64,000 nt of DNA from NCBI GenBank assembly GCA_019240475.1, contig JAFAYI010000024.1:1-64000 (forward strand), read 5' to 3'. The notes below the pieces were generated by a model that was given only the letters and a program-made list of their open reading frames with translations, did no database searches and was not told the origin of the DNA. How positions within the stretch are numbered: the first letter of the stretch is position 1; each line of letters starts with the position of its first letter. The translations under genes and the position numbers were made by a program. Source of the DNA: Acidobacteriaceae bacterium. GTDB lineage: Bacteria; Acidobacteriota; Terriglobia; Bryobacterales; Bryobacteraceae. Of this stretch, positions 36,201 through 44,352 are shown piece by piece.

Positions 36201-36381
36201 CGAGTTTCTTCGCCGCCAGATGAAATCGCGGCGCGCCGTAAACTCCATGCGCGTCTGTCAATGCCATCGCCGGCTCATTCAGTTCCGCGCAGCGCGACGC
36301 CAACTCCTCCGGCAGCGATGCGCCTTCTAAAAACGAGAACGCCGACCGCGCATGCAACTCCACATAATCTGCATCTGCCAC
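33205..36381 (-). CDS. dnaE2: Error-prone DNA polymerase III alpha subunit DnaE2
   Basis: A 1058-residue C-family polymerase used in translesion synthesis and damage-induced mutagenesis. It has an N-terminal PHP domain (VELHARSAFSFLEGASLPEELA), the catalytic PDIDLDLPSG motif near residue 394 with conserved Asp residues, a fingers/thumb region, and the C-terminal OB fold ending SHDFH, which is typical of DnaE2. The imuA and imuB partners usually next to dnaE2 are not in the window. The GTG at 36381 begins seven bases after a TATAAT box, so the mRNA may be leaderless. Confidence 0.95.
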   Translation of the reverse strand: MADADYVELHARSAFSFLEGASLPEELASRCAELNEPAMALTDAHGVYGAPRFHLAAKKLGIRALIGAEVNSQENCRYTLLAESRRGYQNLCRLLTRTKFRPHDGSQGEAHAGAGRRGKTENPYATEGDFAEFAEGLVCLTGGDEGPLADAAKAGERLDRLVRTFGAGNVFVELQRHYRREQEARNQKLIDLASRKKLPLLATNGVTQTTAERRELQDVLTCLRHKKTIAEAGRLLNFNSERYMKTPAEMRALFSDYPEAVANTRELAARLDFTLTNLGYEFPRYPAPKGETEMSYLRQLADAGARRRYQPYYAAAQNQVERELALIEKLKLEGYFLIVWDIVDFCRRKNILVQGRGSAANSAVCYALGITAVDPVGMELLFERFLSEERGEMPDIDLDLPSGDQRERAIQYVYERHGQLGAAMTANVITYRGRSAVRDVGKVLGFDEQEIGRLAAQINPFEWKDSKDSLERRFAEQGFNLRDPRTRKFYTLTNEILELPRHLGQHSGGMVVCQGQLDSIVPLEPAAMPGRVVVQWDKDDCADLGIIKVDLLGLGMMAVLEDTIAIVRDKESKEIDLAHLPQDDPDVYQCLQKADTIGLFQVESRAQMSCLPRMKPVKFYDIVVQVAIIRPGPIVGQMLHPYLKRRQGLEAPACLHPSLEPVLKRTLGVPLFQEQLIKIAMIAAGFTGGQAEELRRAFGFKRSEKRMKEVEVKLRAGMDRKGITGETQERIAQAITSFALYGFPESHAASFALIAYASAYLKCHHLAAFTTAMLNNQPMGFYAPATLVKDAQRHGQRFRPVDVLRSDYKCTVETDGKAAYVRLGLNYVRGLSGATAQKIERERKSRPFDSMRDLILRVPELHKDEIAVLSELGALNALPKEKADRHRRGALWQAQLALRPVGELFESTADEGEPAPLAPMTPGQRTYADFDNSGLTIGKHPMSYYRERMRKRGVMDAATAKAQRNGMILSVAGCVITRQRPGTAKGFVFMSLEDETGIVNIIVQPDLFDRRRKVCTTSPYVLVKGVLQSITGVISVKAGEIEELSFRDAAVMRSHDFH

Positions 36382-36387
36382 ATCGTT

Positions 36388-36412
36388 ATTATAAGGCGAA
36401 CATATGGCGAAT
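36388..36412. promoter_or_regulatory. Overlapping divergent promoters of dnaE2 and tag with a LexA-like box
   Basis: Only 22 bases separate the starts of dnaE2 and tag. On the minus strand a perfect TATAAT (36393-36388) lies seven bases before the dnaE2 GTG, and on the plus strand TATAAG (36390-36395) is nine bases before ATG 36404. GAAC-N7-GAAT (36398-36412) differs by one base from the GAAC-N7-GAAC (GTTC-N7-GTTC) direct repeat bound by alphaproteobacterial LexA, and covers the region of both start sites. Confidence 0.4.
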
Positions 36413-37036
36413 ATGCCTGGGGATCTCTGTTACGATTCCCGTGTGCCCGCCGATAGGCCCACGCCCCTCCCCGATCTTCCGCGCTGCGCCTGGACGACTA
36501 CCGATCCCGTCATGACTTCCTATCACGACCACGAGTGGGGCGTGCCGCTGCATGACGACCGCGCTTTGTTCGAGTTCCTCGTGCTCGAAGGCGCGCAAGC
36601 CGGGCTGAGTTGGTCGACGATTCTGAACAAACGGCCGGCCTATCGCGCCGCCTTCGACCATTTTCAACCGCGCAAAGTTGCTCGCTATGAAGACGAGAAG
36701 ATCGCGGCGCTACTTGCCAATCCCGGCATCGTGCGCAATCGTCTGAAGATTCTGTCTGCCGTGCAGAATGCCAAGGCCTTTCTCGCCGTGCAGAAAGAAT
36801 TCGGCGCTTTCGACGCGTACATCTGGAAATTCACCGGCGGCCGAGCCATCCAAAATCATCTGCGCAGCATAAAAGACTTGCCGGCTCGCACCCCGCTCTC
36901 GGATGTCATCAGCAAAGACCTGAAGAAACGCGGCTTCAATTTCGTGGGCTCAACCATCTGCTACGCATTCATGCAGGCCGTGGGCATCGTCAACGATCAT
37001 CTTGTGACCTGTTTTCGTCACAAGCAATTGCAGTAG
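36404..37036 (+). CDS. tag: DNA-3-methyladenine glycosylase I
   Basis: Excises 3-methyladenine from DNA. The four zinc ligands known from E. coli Tag are present: Cys28 (PRCAW), His41 (SYHDHEW), His199 and Cys203 (NDHLVTCF). The body (EFLVLEGAQAGLSWSTILNKR, KKRGFNFVGSTICYAFMQA) is highly conserved. The N-terminus before PRCAW is longer than in E. coli, so starts at 36413 (ATG) or 36443 (GTG) are alternatives; 36404 fits a leaderless transcript from TATAAG. Divergent from dnaE2, consistent with a DNA damage pair. Confidence 0.92.
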   Translation: MANMPGDLCYDSRVPADRPTPLPDLPRCAWTTTDPVMTSYHDHEWGVPLHDDRALFEFLVLEGAQAGLSWSTILNKRPAYRAAFDHFQPRKVARYEDEKIAALLANPGIVRNRLKILSAVQNAKAFLAVQKEFGAFDAYIWKFTGGRAIQNHLRSIKDLPARTPLSDVISKDLKKRGFNFVGSTICYAFMQAVGIVNDHLVTCFRHKQLQ

Positions 37037-37057
37037 CGGACGGCCGCTGGCGAGCTG

Positions 37058-38587
37058 TTACCAGATCCACTTCGGCTGAATCCACCCCAGCGAAACGCCC
37101 GTCATGACGAGTCCCGCCGCCATCACCACGCCTGACGACGCTACCGGCAGCCATCGCCAAATCGGATGGTGCGAATTTTGTTTGCGCGCAGGCAGCAGCC
37201 TCTTCGCATACAGCACAATCATCCCGATCGCCATCAGAACCAGCGCAAGCCCCAAACTGAAAGAGAGTAGCAGCAGCAACCCCAGCCCCACGCGGCCAAG
37301 CGCAATAGCGCCTAACAGCAAGACCAGCGCGGACTCGCACGGCACTAACCCGCCGCTTGCTCCTAACGCGGCTAAGCTGCCCCAGGAGATCTCATCCGGC
37401 ACATGCGAATGGGTGTGGCCGTGATCGTGAGCATGCTCGTGGTGATGATGGTGGTCGTGGTGATGATGGTGGTCGTGGTGATGCTCGTGCCCGTGGTGAT
37501 GATGCCCGTGCGAGTGCCCTCGCTTCGGCAATCTCTTGTACAGCATCCATGCCCCCACAACCACGATCGAAAGCCCCGACACCACACCGAGCGCAACCGT
37601 GATCTTTTCGGGAACCACAAAACGGAATAGAAACAGCGTCGCCAACCCAAGCGCAAATACAGCAATCGTATGCGTGAACGTCACCACTGCGCCCAGAAAC
37701 GCGGCATGCTTGAGCGTGCCGCGGGACCCCACCAGATAAGCCGCCACAATCGACTTCCCGTGGCCCGGCGTCAATGCATGCGCCGCTCCCAACGCAAACG
37801 CGGCGCCCAAAGCCAGAAGAATCATCCACGGGGTCAGCTCTCGCCTGTGCATCAGCTTCGAAAGGAAATCTCCACGGGCTACAGTGCCCGGCGGCGCGCC
37901 CTGAACCATCAACGTTGCCGGCGCGGCCGCGGCGGGAGCAGCGCGCGGCTGCGCAATGCGGGCGATTGCAACGGGCTCGACTCTAGACGGCGCGGCTACT
38001 GCCGGCAGGTCCGCCGTCCAGGTCAATTCGGCTCGCAGATCTTGAGGCGGCGCCACCGTGGGGTCGGGTGGATAATGCGTCAACGCTCGACTGATATCCG
38101 TGCTTGTCTCGCTCGCTTTTCGCAAAACCGCGCCTCGCCCCGCGTCAATGACGATCTCCTTCCAACCCGTCCGGTCTGGATAATTGCGGTCCTCATATTC
38201 AATCGTTCCTCCGCGCGCCTCCACATGGCCGCGAGTGGTGATCCTCAGAATCGGCAGGTTGCCGGCGCCATCCGCAATCGCCAAACTCGCCGATTCGAAC
38301 CGCGCCTTCACCGGCCGGCCATTCACGGAAATCGTTAACCCGTTCAGCCACTCGCGCGCCTGCTGCCGCGCCCTGGCGTCCAGCTCGCCCTGCGGACTGC
38401 CGCGCTCCAGGTTCCAGCTCCGCAGAATTTCGAATGTAGGTATTTCGGCGAGATCCAGCGCATACTCGATCTCGATGCCCCGAGTGGTCGCTTCCAGCTT
38501 CGCGTAATGGCTGACGCTAAAGTTGCCCATCGGATGCGCCGCCGCGATCGCCGTCGCGGTCATTGTCAAGATCCAGAGCCGTTTCAT
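37058..38587 (-). CDS. NicO-type metal exporter with N-terminal extracytoplasmic domain and His-rich loop
   Basis: A 509-residue membrane protein. After a signal peptide ending near AAA-HP comes a soluble region of about 230 residues (ISVNGRPVKARFES ... DTGW-like repeats of beta type), then a NicO/RcnA-type transporter core from about residue 255 with LGAAHALTPGHGKSIVAAYLVG and GLVPCESALVLLLGAIALGRVGLG. A cytoplasmic or periplasmic loop at about 360-398 has 26 His in 38 residues, with Asp and Glu. This suggests nickel, cobalt or zinc handling. The start ATG overlaps the TPR gene's stop as ATGA. It is the last gene of the DUF4331 operon. Confidence 0.85.
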   Translation of the reverse strand: MKRLWILTMTATAIAAAHPMGNFSVSHYAKLEATTRGIEIEYALDLAEIPTFEILRSWNLERGSPQGELDARARQQAREWLNGLTISVNGRPVKARFESASLAIADGAGNLPILRITTRGHVEARGGTIEYEDRNYPDRTGWKEIVIDAGRGAVLRKASETSTDISRALTHYPPDPTVAPPQDLRAELTWTADLPAVAAPSRVEPVAIARIAQPRAAPAAAAPATLMVQGAPPGTVARGDFLSKLMHRRELTPWMILLALGAAFALGAAHALTPGHGKSIVAAYLVGSRGTLKHAAFLGAVVTFTHTIAVFALGLATLFLFRFVVPEKITVALGVVSGLSIVVVGAWMLYKRLPKRGHSHGHHHHGHEHHHDHHHHHDHHHHHEHAHDHGHTHSHVPDEISWGSLAALGASGGLVPCESALVLLLGAIALGRVGLGLLLLLSFSLGLALVLMAIGMIVLYAKRLLPARKQNSHHPIWRWLPVASSGVVMAAGLVMTGVSLGWIQPKWIW

Positions 38588-39750
38588 TGCGCGCTCGCAA
38601 TCTGCTTGGCGTGGCGATAAAACATCGGCTCCGGCGTGCCCAGCTTCAGCGCCTTCGCGCTGGCCGCCTTGGCATCCGCCAAGCGTCCGCTCTTGAACAG
38701 CACCCACGCAAACGCATCCCAGGTGTACACATCGCCACGCGTCGGAATCTCGGTTTCCATCAACCTGACCGCCACCTCCAGGTCGCGCCCGCGATCTGCC
38801 AGCACGAGCGCCAGATTCCGGTTCGTCCTTTCGCCATTCGCCAAGCCAAGCTTCTCCACTACTTCAATCAGCTCTCGCTGCTGCTTCGCCTTCGCCGCCA
38901 TTCCAGCCCTTGTGTATAGATCTTCAAGCGCTCCCGCATACTCGACCAGCGGCACAATCGATTGCGCGCGCTCATAGTTGCGAATGGCCGCTAGGGTGTC
39001 GCCGCGCGCCGCTTCCACCTTCCCAAGGCCCGCGCTGGCGCGATGCAGGGCGGGAAACAGCTCCAGCGCCGATTGATACGCCTCTGCCGCTTCGCCCACT
39101 CTCCCCGTCTTCAAATACATGTCTCCCAGCTCTGCCCAGCACCAGGCCGTGTTCTCCGCCTGCGGATCGCCCGCCGCAACAGCCTCTTTCATCAATGCAA
39201 TCCCTTGCGCCGCATCGCCTGTCACGAACCGGAAGTAAGCCAGCCTGTTATAACTCCCAAGATCCGGTCGCAGCATGAACATTCGCCTATAAGCCCGGCC
39301 CGCTTGTTCATAGTCGCCAAGCTCCATGGATGCATCCCCCAGGTTGCCCCACGTTCCGGCATCCGAGGGCGCATACTTCACCATGTCTTCCGCGCGTTCG
39401 GCCACAGCCTGGAACTCGTGCCGCTGTAAATCGATCTCGTTCTCGAATCGCAGCGCCGAGAAATCTCCGCCATCGGTCTGGAGCATACGATCCACAAGCG
39501 TCGATGCTCGATCCAGGTATGCGCGATCCCCCGTCTCCCGCACCTTCTGCAGATATGCCGCGATCAGGCCGCCCTGCAATCGCAGGTCCTCGGGCGCACC
39601 GCCGAGCAGCCGCTCGTACACTCCGATCCGCTCGTCCACCTTCGCCCGGCCGAGCGCGCCAATCGATCGCAGGCCGAACGAATCCTGACCCGATGCAATG
39701 GGGACCCATGCGACACCCGCGACCATGAGCGCGACGAACGCCGCCTTCAT
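38584..39750 (-). CDS. Secreted TPR-repeat protein (operon with DUF4331 and NicO)
   Basis: A 388-residue protein with a signal peptide ending near SG-QD (residue 22). The mature part is TPR-like throughout: WGNLGDASMELGDYEQAGRAYRRMFMLRPD, then WAELGDMYLKTGRVGEAAEAYQSALELFP and later helical pairs to the end. There is no catalytic motif, so a protein-scaffold role in the periplasm is inferred. Start 39750 overlaps the previous gene as ATGA, and its own stop overlaps the NicO start as ATGA. Confidence 0.85.
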   Translation of the reverse strand: MKAAFVALMVAGVAWVPIASGQDSFGLRSIGALGRAKVDERIGVYERLLGGAPEDLRLQGGLIAAYLQKVRETGDRAYLDRASTLVDRMLQTDGGDFSALRFENEIDLQRHEFQAVAERAEDMVKYAPSDAGTWGNLGDASMELGDYEQAGRAYRRMFMLRPDLGSYNRLAYFRFVTGDAAQGIALMKEAVAAGDPQAENTAWCWAELGDMYLKTGRVGEAAEAYQSALELFPALHRASAGLGKVEAARGDTLAAIRNYERAQSIVPLVEYAGALEDLYTRAGMAAKAKQQRELIEVVEKLGLANGERTNRNLALVLADRGRDLEVAVRLMETEIPTRGDVYTWDAFAWVLFKSGRLADAKAASAKALKLGTPEPMFYRHAKQIASAQ

Positions 39751-40475
39751 CGGCGCGCCTCCGCCGTCCTCGCCTTCTCCCGCAACCCGAGCGCAAGCTG
39801 TGAATCGGGAAACAGCTTCAGCGCTTCCGCCAGCCGGTCCTCGGCCTGCTTCGAATTTCCAGACGCGAGTTGGATGCTCGCGATCTGAGTCAGCAGCCAC
39901 GCGCGTTGATCGGCATCGTTCGCCGATGTCCGTCGGCTCGCCTCCTCGTAGAATTCGATCGCGCCTTCCGGATCGCCGAAATGGAAGCGCAGCCCGGCCG
40001 CTTTCTCAAAACCCAAACTGCTGCCTGCGCGAAGGTCCAGAATCCACTGCGCGTCGTACTCGGCTTCCGCATAGTTACCCAGCGCAGCGTTGCAATCCAC
40101 CAGCAAACCCCAGACGCCAATATCGTCGTGAACTTTGCTGTTCAGTTCGGTTGCCAGCTTTAGTGCGTCCACGGCCCGGTGCTCGCCGAGTAACACCATA
40201 ACTTGCGCTTTCTGGCCCTCATAGTTACCGGGTGAAAACCAAAAGGATCGGTCTAACGCCTTCTGAGCTTCGTCATAGGTTGCGCTCTTGGAGTCGTCGC
40301 GAGCCTTCCGGCACAATGCCGCCGCAAGCTCGTTGTAAGCCTGCCACGACTTAGAATCGGCCTGGATCTTCTTTTGCGCCGTGGCGATTCGCCGCTCGAC
40401 GGGCGATTGATCGGTCTGCGCTGGGATTCGCAAGCACCCCAGCGCCGCCAACATAACTGACCAGAACACGCGCAT
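39747..40475 (-). CDS. Secreted TPR-repeat protein (second, upstream copy)
   Basis: A 242-residue protein with a signal peptide (MRVFWSVMLAALGCLRIPAQ) and TPR-like helical repeats: SWQAYNELAAALCRKARD, ALDRSFWFSPGNYEGQKAQVMVLLGEHR, and ASIQLASGNSKQAEDRLAEALKLFPDS. It is only distantly similar to its neighbour, so it is a separate family rather than a recent duplicate. ATG 40475 forms TGATG with the DUF4331 stop, so the pair is translationally coupled. Confidence 0.83.
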   Translation of the reverse strand: MRVFWSVMLAALGCLRIPAQTDQSPVERRIATAQKKIQADSKSWQAYNELAAALCRKARDDSKSATYDEAQKALDRSFWFSPGNYEGQKAQVMVLLGEHRAVDALKLATELNSKVHDDIGVWGLLVDCNAALGNYAEAEYDAQWILDLRAGSSLGFEKAAGLRFHFGDPEGAIEFYEEASRRTSANDADQRAWLLTQIASIQLASGNSKQAEDRLAEALKLFPDSQLALGLREKARTAEARR

Positions 40476-42043
40476 CAGTTCACCGGGCACGGCGCGCCCG
40501 CGCCCATCGTGCATCCCGGCTCACCCGGATCGATATGCCGGCTGTCGCGTCCGTCGTGCGCGAACGCCACGTAAGGAAATGTCTCCTGATACGGAACATC
40601 GTTGGTATTCACGCCATCGCCTAACAGGTTATTGGGATAGACATTGAAGCCGCTCACTAACACTCCGCCGGCCACGACGCGCAGCGCGATGTCGGTCACA
40701 TCGTCGGAGACTCTACGGCCATTCGGAAATCCCCCGAGATCGCCCGCCAGCACTGCCAGCCTCTTGCGGCTCGCTTTGGGCGTAGGCGGTACGCCGGTGT
40801 TCAGCCGCAGCAGATCGGCGACCGGTCCGGGCGGCGTGCCGCTGGCCGCTATAGGCGGCAGGTACTGCATCAGCAGCAAGAGGTCTTTGCGCGGTGGCGG
40901 CGGAATATTGATTCCATACACGGCATTCACCACGCGAGTTAGAAGCGGGTCCAAAGCGTAGTGCGCAAATTGCGAGTCGTTTACCGGATGACTCATGCTC
41001 CAGAAGTCCTTGTTACCCGTGCCGATAATAAGTTCGTTTATCAGCGGATTTCCCATGCGTTGCACCTGCGTCCAGCCTCCGGAGTAGTCCGGTCCGCCCG
41101 ACGCGCGGCGCACGGTGACGCGTGGACGCGACGTCGTTCCCCATACCCCGATGGTCGCCGCGGGACTGGCCGCAGGCTCCCGTTTGCCGGTGCGCGTCAG
41201 CATTGCTATCGGCACTTCAATGGCAATTGTATTTACGTTAAACCCGGAGACAAAATCGGGCGCCGTGTTCGTGTTGTCGTCCGCATCTTGCGCGGGCGTA
41301 AGCACGCCCCCGATACTTCTCGCCGTCCCCATGCGAAGATTTAACGAATCGAAAGTCGCGCCCAGGTCGATATAGAAAGGATCGTCCACCGTCCCCGCAA
41401 ATACTTTGACGCCGTCGCACAGACCGTAAATGCCCTGTTGAGCCAGCTCCGCGTAATTAGGCATGGTTCGCGGACCCACATTCGTAGGAACTGCGAAAAG
41501 CGACCCGCCGGCGCTGTTCCTGAGCGGTATATCGACGCCGTCCTTCACCATGGTCACTGTATAGGTCTGGCGCAAGCTGAGTCCTTCCGACCCGGCGCCA
41601 TCGAGTGCCGTGATCGCCGGTGGCACAATCAGCGTTCCAGGCGCCACAGGCGGTGGCGAATTACTCGGCGCCTCAATTCCGTTCCCCGCCCCTACGAACC
41701 CCGTGAATACTTCCGGCGCACGAATCTCGGTCTGAAAACGAAACTGGAACGATACGTCTGCCTCGGCATCGTTGTTGTTGTCTATGTGGATCGCGTACAG
41801 GATGTTGTCGTCGAACGGAAAGTAATTGGGGCCATTGCCCGGCGCCAATAACGGATCGACGTTCAGAATAAGGGTAACTTTTGTCGGATCGTCATAACTG
41901 ACGAAAGCATAGATGTCTGTAATATCGGCCTTAGTATCTAGCGCCGTAATCGGGGCTTCGCGATGACTTGCCGCAAAACCGGGCGCGGGAGCGGAAATCA
42001 GCACGGCCATCGCAATGCAGAATACGCTTCTCAGATTGTCCAT
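40475..42043 (-). CDS. Secreted DUF4331 family protein
   Basis: A 522-residue exported protein. A signal peptide of about 24 residues ends near GFA-A; the mature chain begins at or near the conserved ASHREAP motif. The DUF4331 body has TDIYAFVSYDDPTKVTLILNVDP, NNNDAEADVSFQFRF and a Cys-containing C-terminus with DSRHIDPGEPGC. No function has been assigned to the family. It heads the operon with a strong AGGAGG ribosome binding site six bases before ATG 42043, and each gene after it overlaps the previous one. Confidence 0.88.
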   Translation of the reverse strand: MDNLRSVFCIAMAVLISAPAPGFAASHREAPITALDTKADITDIYAFVSYDDPTKVTLILNVDPLLAPGNGPNYFPFDDNILYAIHIDNNNDAEADVSFQFRFQTEIRAPEVFTGFVGAGNGIEAPSNSPPPVAPGTLIVPPAITALDGAGSEGLSLRQTYTVTMVKDGVDIPLRNSAGGSLFAVPTNVGPRTMPNYAELAQQGIYGLCDGVKVFAGTVDDPFYIDLGATFDSLNLRMGTARSIGGVLTPAQDADDNTNTAPDFVSGFNVNTIAIEVPIAMLTRTGKREPAASPAATIGVWGTTSRPRVTVRRASGGPDYSGGWTQVQRMGNPLINELIIGTGNKDFWSMSHPVNDSQFAHYALDPLLTRVVNAVYGINIPPPPRKDLLLLMQYLPPIAASGTPPGPVADLLRLNTGVPPTPKASRKRLAVLAGDLGGFPNGRRVSDDVTDIALRVVAGGVLVSGFNVYPNNLLGDGVNTNDVPYQETFPYVAFAHDGRDSRHIDPGEPGCTMGAGAPCPVN

Positions 42044-42129
42044 AACGTCCTCCTGGCTGGATTCCGATACGGATATATACGAGAAGGACTCGGCTATTGG
42101 ATTAGCGGCGCGTCCCGATTTGTCGGAAG

Positions 42130-44352
42130 TTATGCAATGACTTTGTCGAGTGTAATGGGCAGGTCACGAACGCGCTTGCCCGTCGCATGAAACACGGCGT
42201 TCGCGATCGCGGCTCCGGCGCCCGTAATGCCGATCTCCCCAATGCCTTTTGCCCCTAGCGGGTTGATGTGGTCGTCCTTTTCGTCCACCCACAACACTTC
42301 GATCTGCCCCACGTCGGCATTGGTGGGAACATGATATTCCGCGAGATTGTTATTGACCCAACGGCCCAGCCGGTAGTCCGTGTGAGCTTCTTCATAGAGC
42401 GCCAGGCTAATGCCCCAGACCATGCCGCCCATCAACTGGCTGCGCGCTGTTTTCGCGTTGAGAATTCTTCCCGCGCCGAAGCAGCCCACCATGCGCGCGA
42501 CCTTGATCTGCCCAAGGTCCGCGTCGACATGAACTTCCACGAATTGGGCGCCGAACGCATACATTGAGTAGCGCTCCTTTTCCGGTCCCGGCTTGGCGCT
42601 CGCTTGCGCCTCAAGGTACGGCTGGCCGCCTCGTGCGAGCAGCGCCTGAAACGTTTCCCCTTTGGAAGGATCTTTGCGAGAAAATAGCCGGCCATTCTCC
42701 AGAGCGACATCTTGCGCGCTTTCTCCCGAAAGCGGAGATCGCGCGTCGCTTATGGCTGTCTGAATCAACTTCTCGCGCAGAGCTTGCGCCGCCAGGTAGA
42801 CAGCCGAACCCGTGCTGGCCGCGGTCTGTGAACCACCTGAAACCGGCGTCTGCGGCAGCAGTGTATCCCCCAGCCGGAATTTCACGCGGTTCGCGGCCAC
42901 GCCGAATGAATCCGCCGCGATTTGCGTCATGATCGTGTAAGTACCGGTTCCTAGATCCTGCGTCCCGGCGTCAACCGAAAATGTCCCATCCGCATTCAAT
43001 CGAGCCGACGCGTTCGAAGGGCTTCTCCGGGTGGGGTACTCCGAAGTCGCCATTCCCCAACCGACCAAAGCGTTTCCCCGTCTCATCGACCGCGGTTCGG
43101 GCGAGCGCTTGCTCCAGCCAAACCGCTCCGCGCCCATCCGATAACATTCCCGCAACGACTTACTCGACCACGGTAGGTTTTTTTCCGGGTCTGTCTCGGC
43201 ATAATTCTTCAGCCGCAGCTCGAGTGGATCCATTTTCAACTCATAAGCCAGCTCGTCCATCGCGGCTTCCAGCCCGTAAGTGCCCACCGATTCTCCCGGC
43301 GCGCGCATGAACGAAGGCGTCCCAATGTCCGACCGGATCAATTTATGCGAAGTACTGTTGTTCGGCGTCGCATATAGCATCCGCGAAGGCAAGCTCGCCG
43401 ATTCTACGAATTCGTCGAAGGTGGATGTGTGACAGACTGTGTCATGGCTCAACGCGGTCAGCGTCCCGTCGCGCTTGGCGCCCGCTGCCATGGCTTGTCT
43501 CGTTTGCGAACGGAACCCGAGCATCCCGAACATCTGCGGACGCGTGACGGCCAGTTTCACCGGCCGGTTCACTTGTTTAGCCGCCATCGCCGCCAGAATT
43601 ACATGCGACCAGACCGGCCCTTTGCTCCCGAAGCCGCCGCCCAGATATGGCGAGATAACATGCACATTCTCCGCCTGTAATCCCAGAAGTTGCGCGACTC
43701 TCGCGCGGTCGGTAAATACGCCTTGTGTAGCGTCGTACAAAGTCAAATGATCCGGCGCGTCCCAAACCGCTATCGTGGCGTGCGGCTCCATCGGGTTGTG
43801 CACTTCAAAGGGCGTCGAGTAAACGTGTTCGATTCTCGCGTCCGCCTCCGCCATGCCGGCCTGCATGTCGCCGCGATGCGTCGCCGATGGGTCCTGCGCG
43901 CCGCCTACTTTTTGCGGCGCGGCCGCCTGCGACAAGCGGCTCTCTAACTCCAGCTCCGGCTGCTCTGCGGCGTATTTCACTTCCACTAAGTGCGCCGCCT
44001 CGATAGCCGCTTCCAGCGATTCGGCAACCACCAGGCCGATAGGCTGGTTCGCGTATCTCACGACCTCATCCTGTAATACTTGCACCACCCGCCCCGTCGG
44101 CGGTTTCTTCGGCTGGCCTTCCAATTGCGGCAATTTCGGCGCATTTAGATGCGTCATCACCAGCAGCACGCTCGGGGTTCGCTCTGCCCGTCGCGTCTCC
44201 ATTGAGACAATGCGACCCTTAGCAATGCTGCTCACAATCAACGTCGCGTAAACCGCGTTCGGAACCTGGTGTTCGTACGCATACGGTGCGCCGCCCGTCA
44301 CTTTCAAGCGTCCATCGATCCGGTCTAAGGGCTTGCCGATGAGTTCAGGCAT
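42130..44352 (-). CDS. paoC: Aldehyde oxidoreductase molybdenum-binding subunit (PaoC/YagR-like)
   Basis: The large catalytic subunit of a xanthine-oxidase-family enzyme, 740 residues. LGGGFGSKG near residue 238 contacts the molybdopterin cytosine dinucleotide cofactor, FMRAPGES near 350 carries the conserved Arg, and GAKGIGEIGITG near 710 contains the catalytic Glu. The start ATG 44352 gives MPELIGKPLDRIDGRLKVTG; a further upstream start is less likely. It overlaps the FAD subunit gene by eight bases. Probably a periplasmic aldehyde oxidase like E. coli PaoABC; the substrate is inferred. Confidence 0.93.
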   Translation of the reverse strand: MPELIGKPLDRIDGRLKVTGGAPYAYEHQVPNAVYATLIVSSIAKGRIVSMETRRAERTPSVLLVMTHLNAPKLPQLEGQPKKPPTGRVVQVLQDEVVRYANQPIGLVVAESLEAAIEAAHLVEVKYAAEQPELELESRLSQAAAPQKVGGAQDPSATHRGDMQAGMAEADARIEHVYSTPFEVHNPMEPHATIAVWDAPDHLTLYDATQGVFTDRARVAQLLGLQAENVHVISPYLGGGFGSKGPVWSHVILAAMAAKQVNRPVKLAVTRPQMFGMLGFRSQTRQAMAAGAKRDGTLTALSHDTVCHTSTFDEFVESASLPSRMLYATPNNSTSHKLIRSDIGTPSFMRAPGESVGTYGLEAAMDELAYELKMDPLELRLKNYAETDPEKNLPWSSKSLRECYRMGAERFGWSKRSPEPRSMRRGNALVGWGMATSEYPTRRSPSNASARLNADGTFSVDAGTQDLGTGTYTIMTQIAADSFGVAANRVKFRLGDTLLPQTPVSGGSQTAASTGSAVYLAAQALREKLIQTAISDARSPLSGESAQDVALENGRLFSRKDPSKGETFQALLARGGQPYLEAQASAKPGPEKERYSMYAFGAQFVEVHVDADLGQIKVARMVGCFGAGRILNAKTARSQLMGGMVWGISLALYEEAHTDYRLGRWVNNNLAEYHVPTNADVGQIEVLWVDEKDDHINPLGAKGIGEIGITGAGAAIANAVFHATGKRVRDLPITLDKVIA

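Noticed and set aside
37403..37630. A Val/Met-rich small plus-strand frame that looks like a membrane peptide
   Set aside because: It is the antisense reading of the His-rich loop (CAC and CAT become GTG and ATG), so the hydrophobicity is an artefact.
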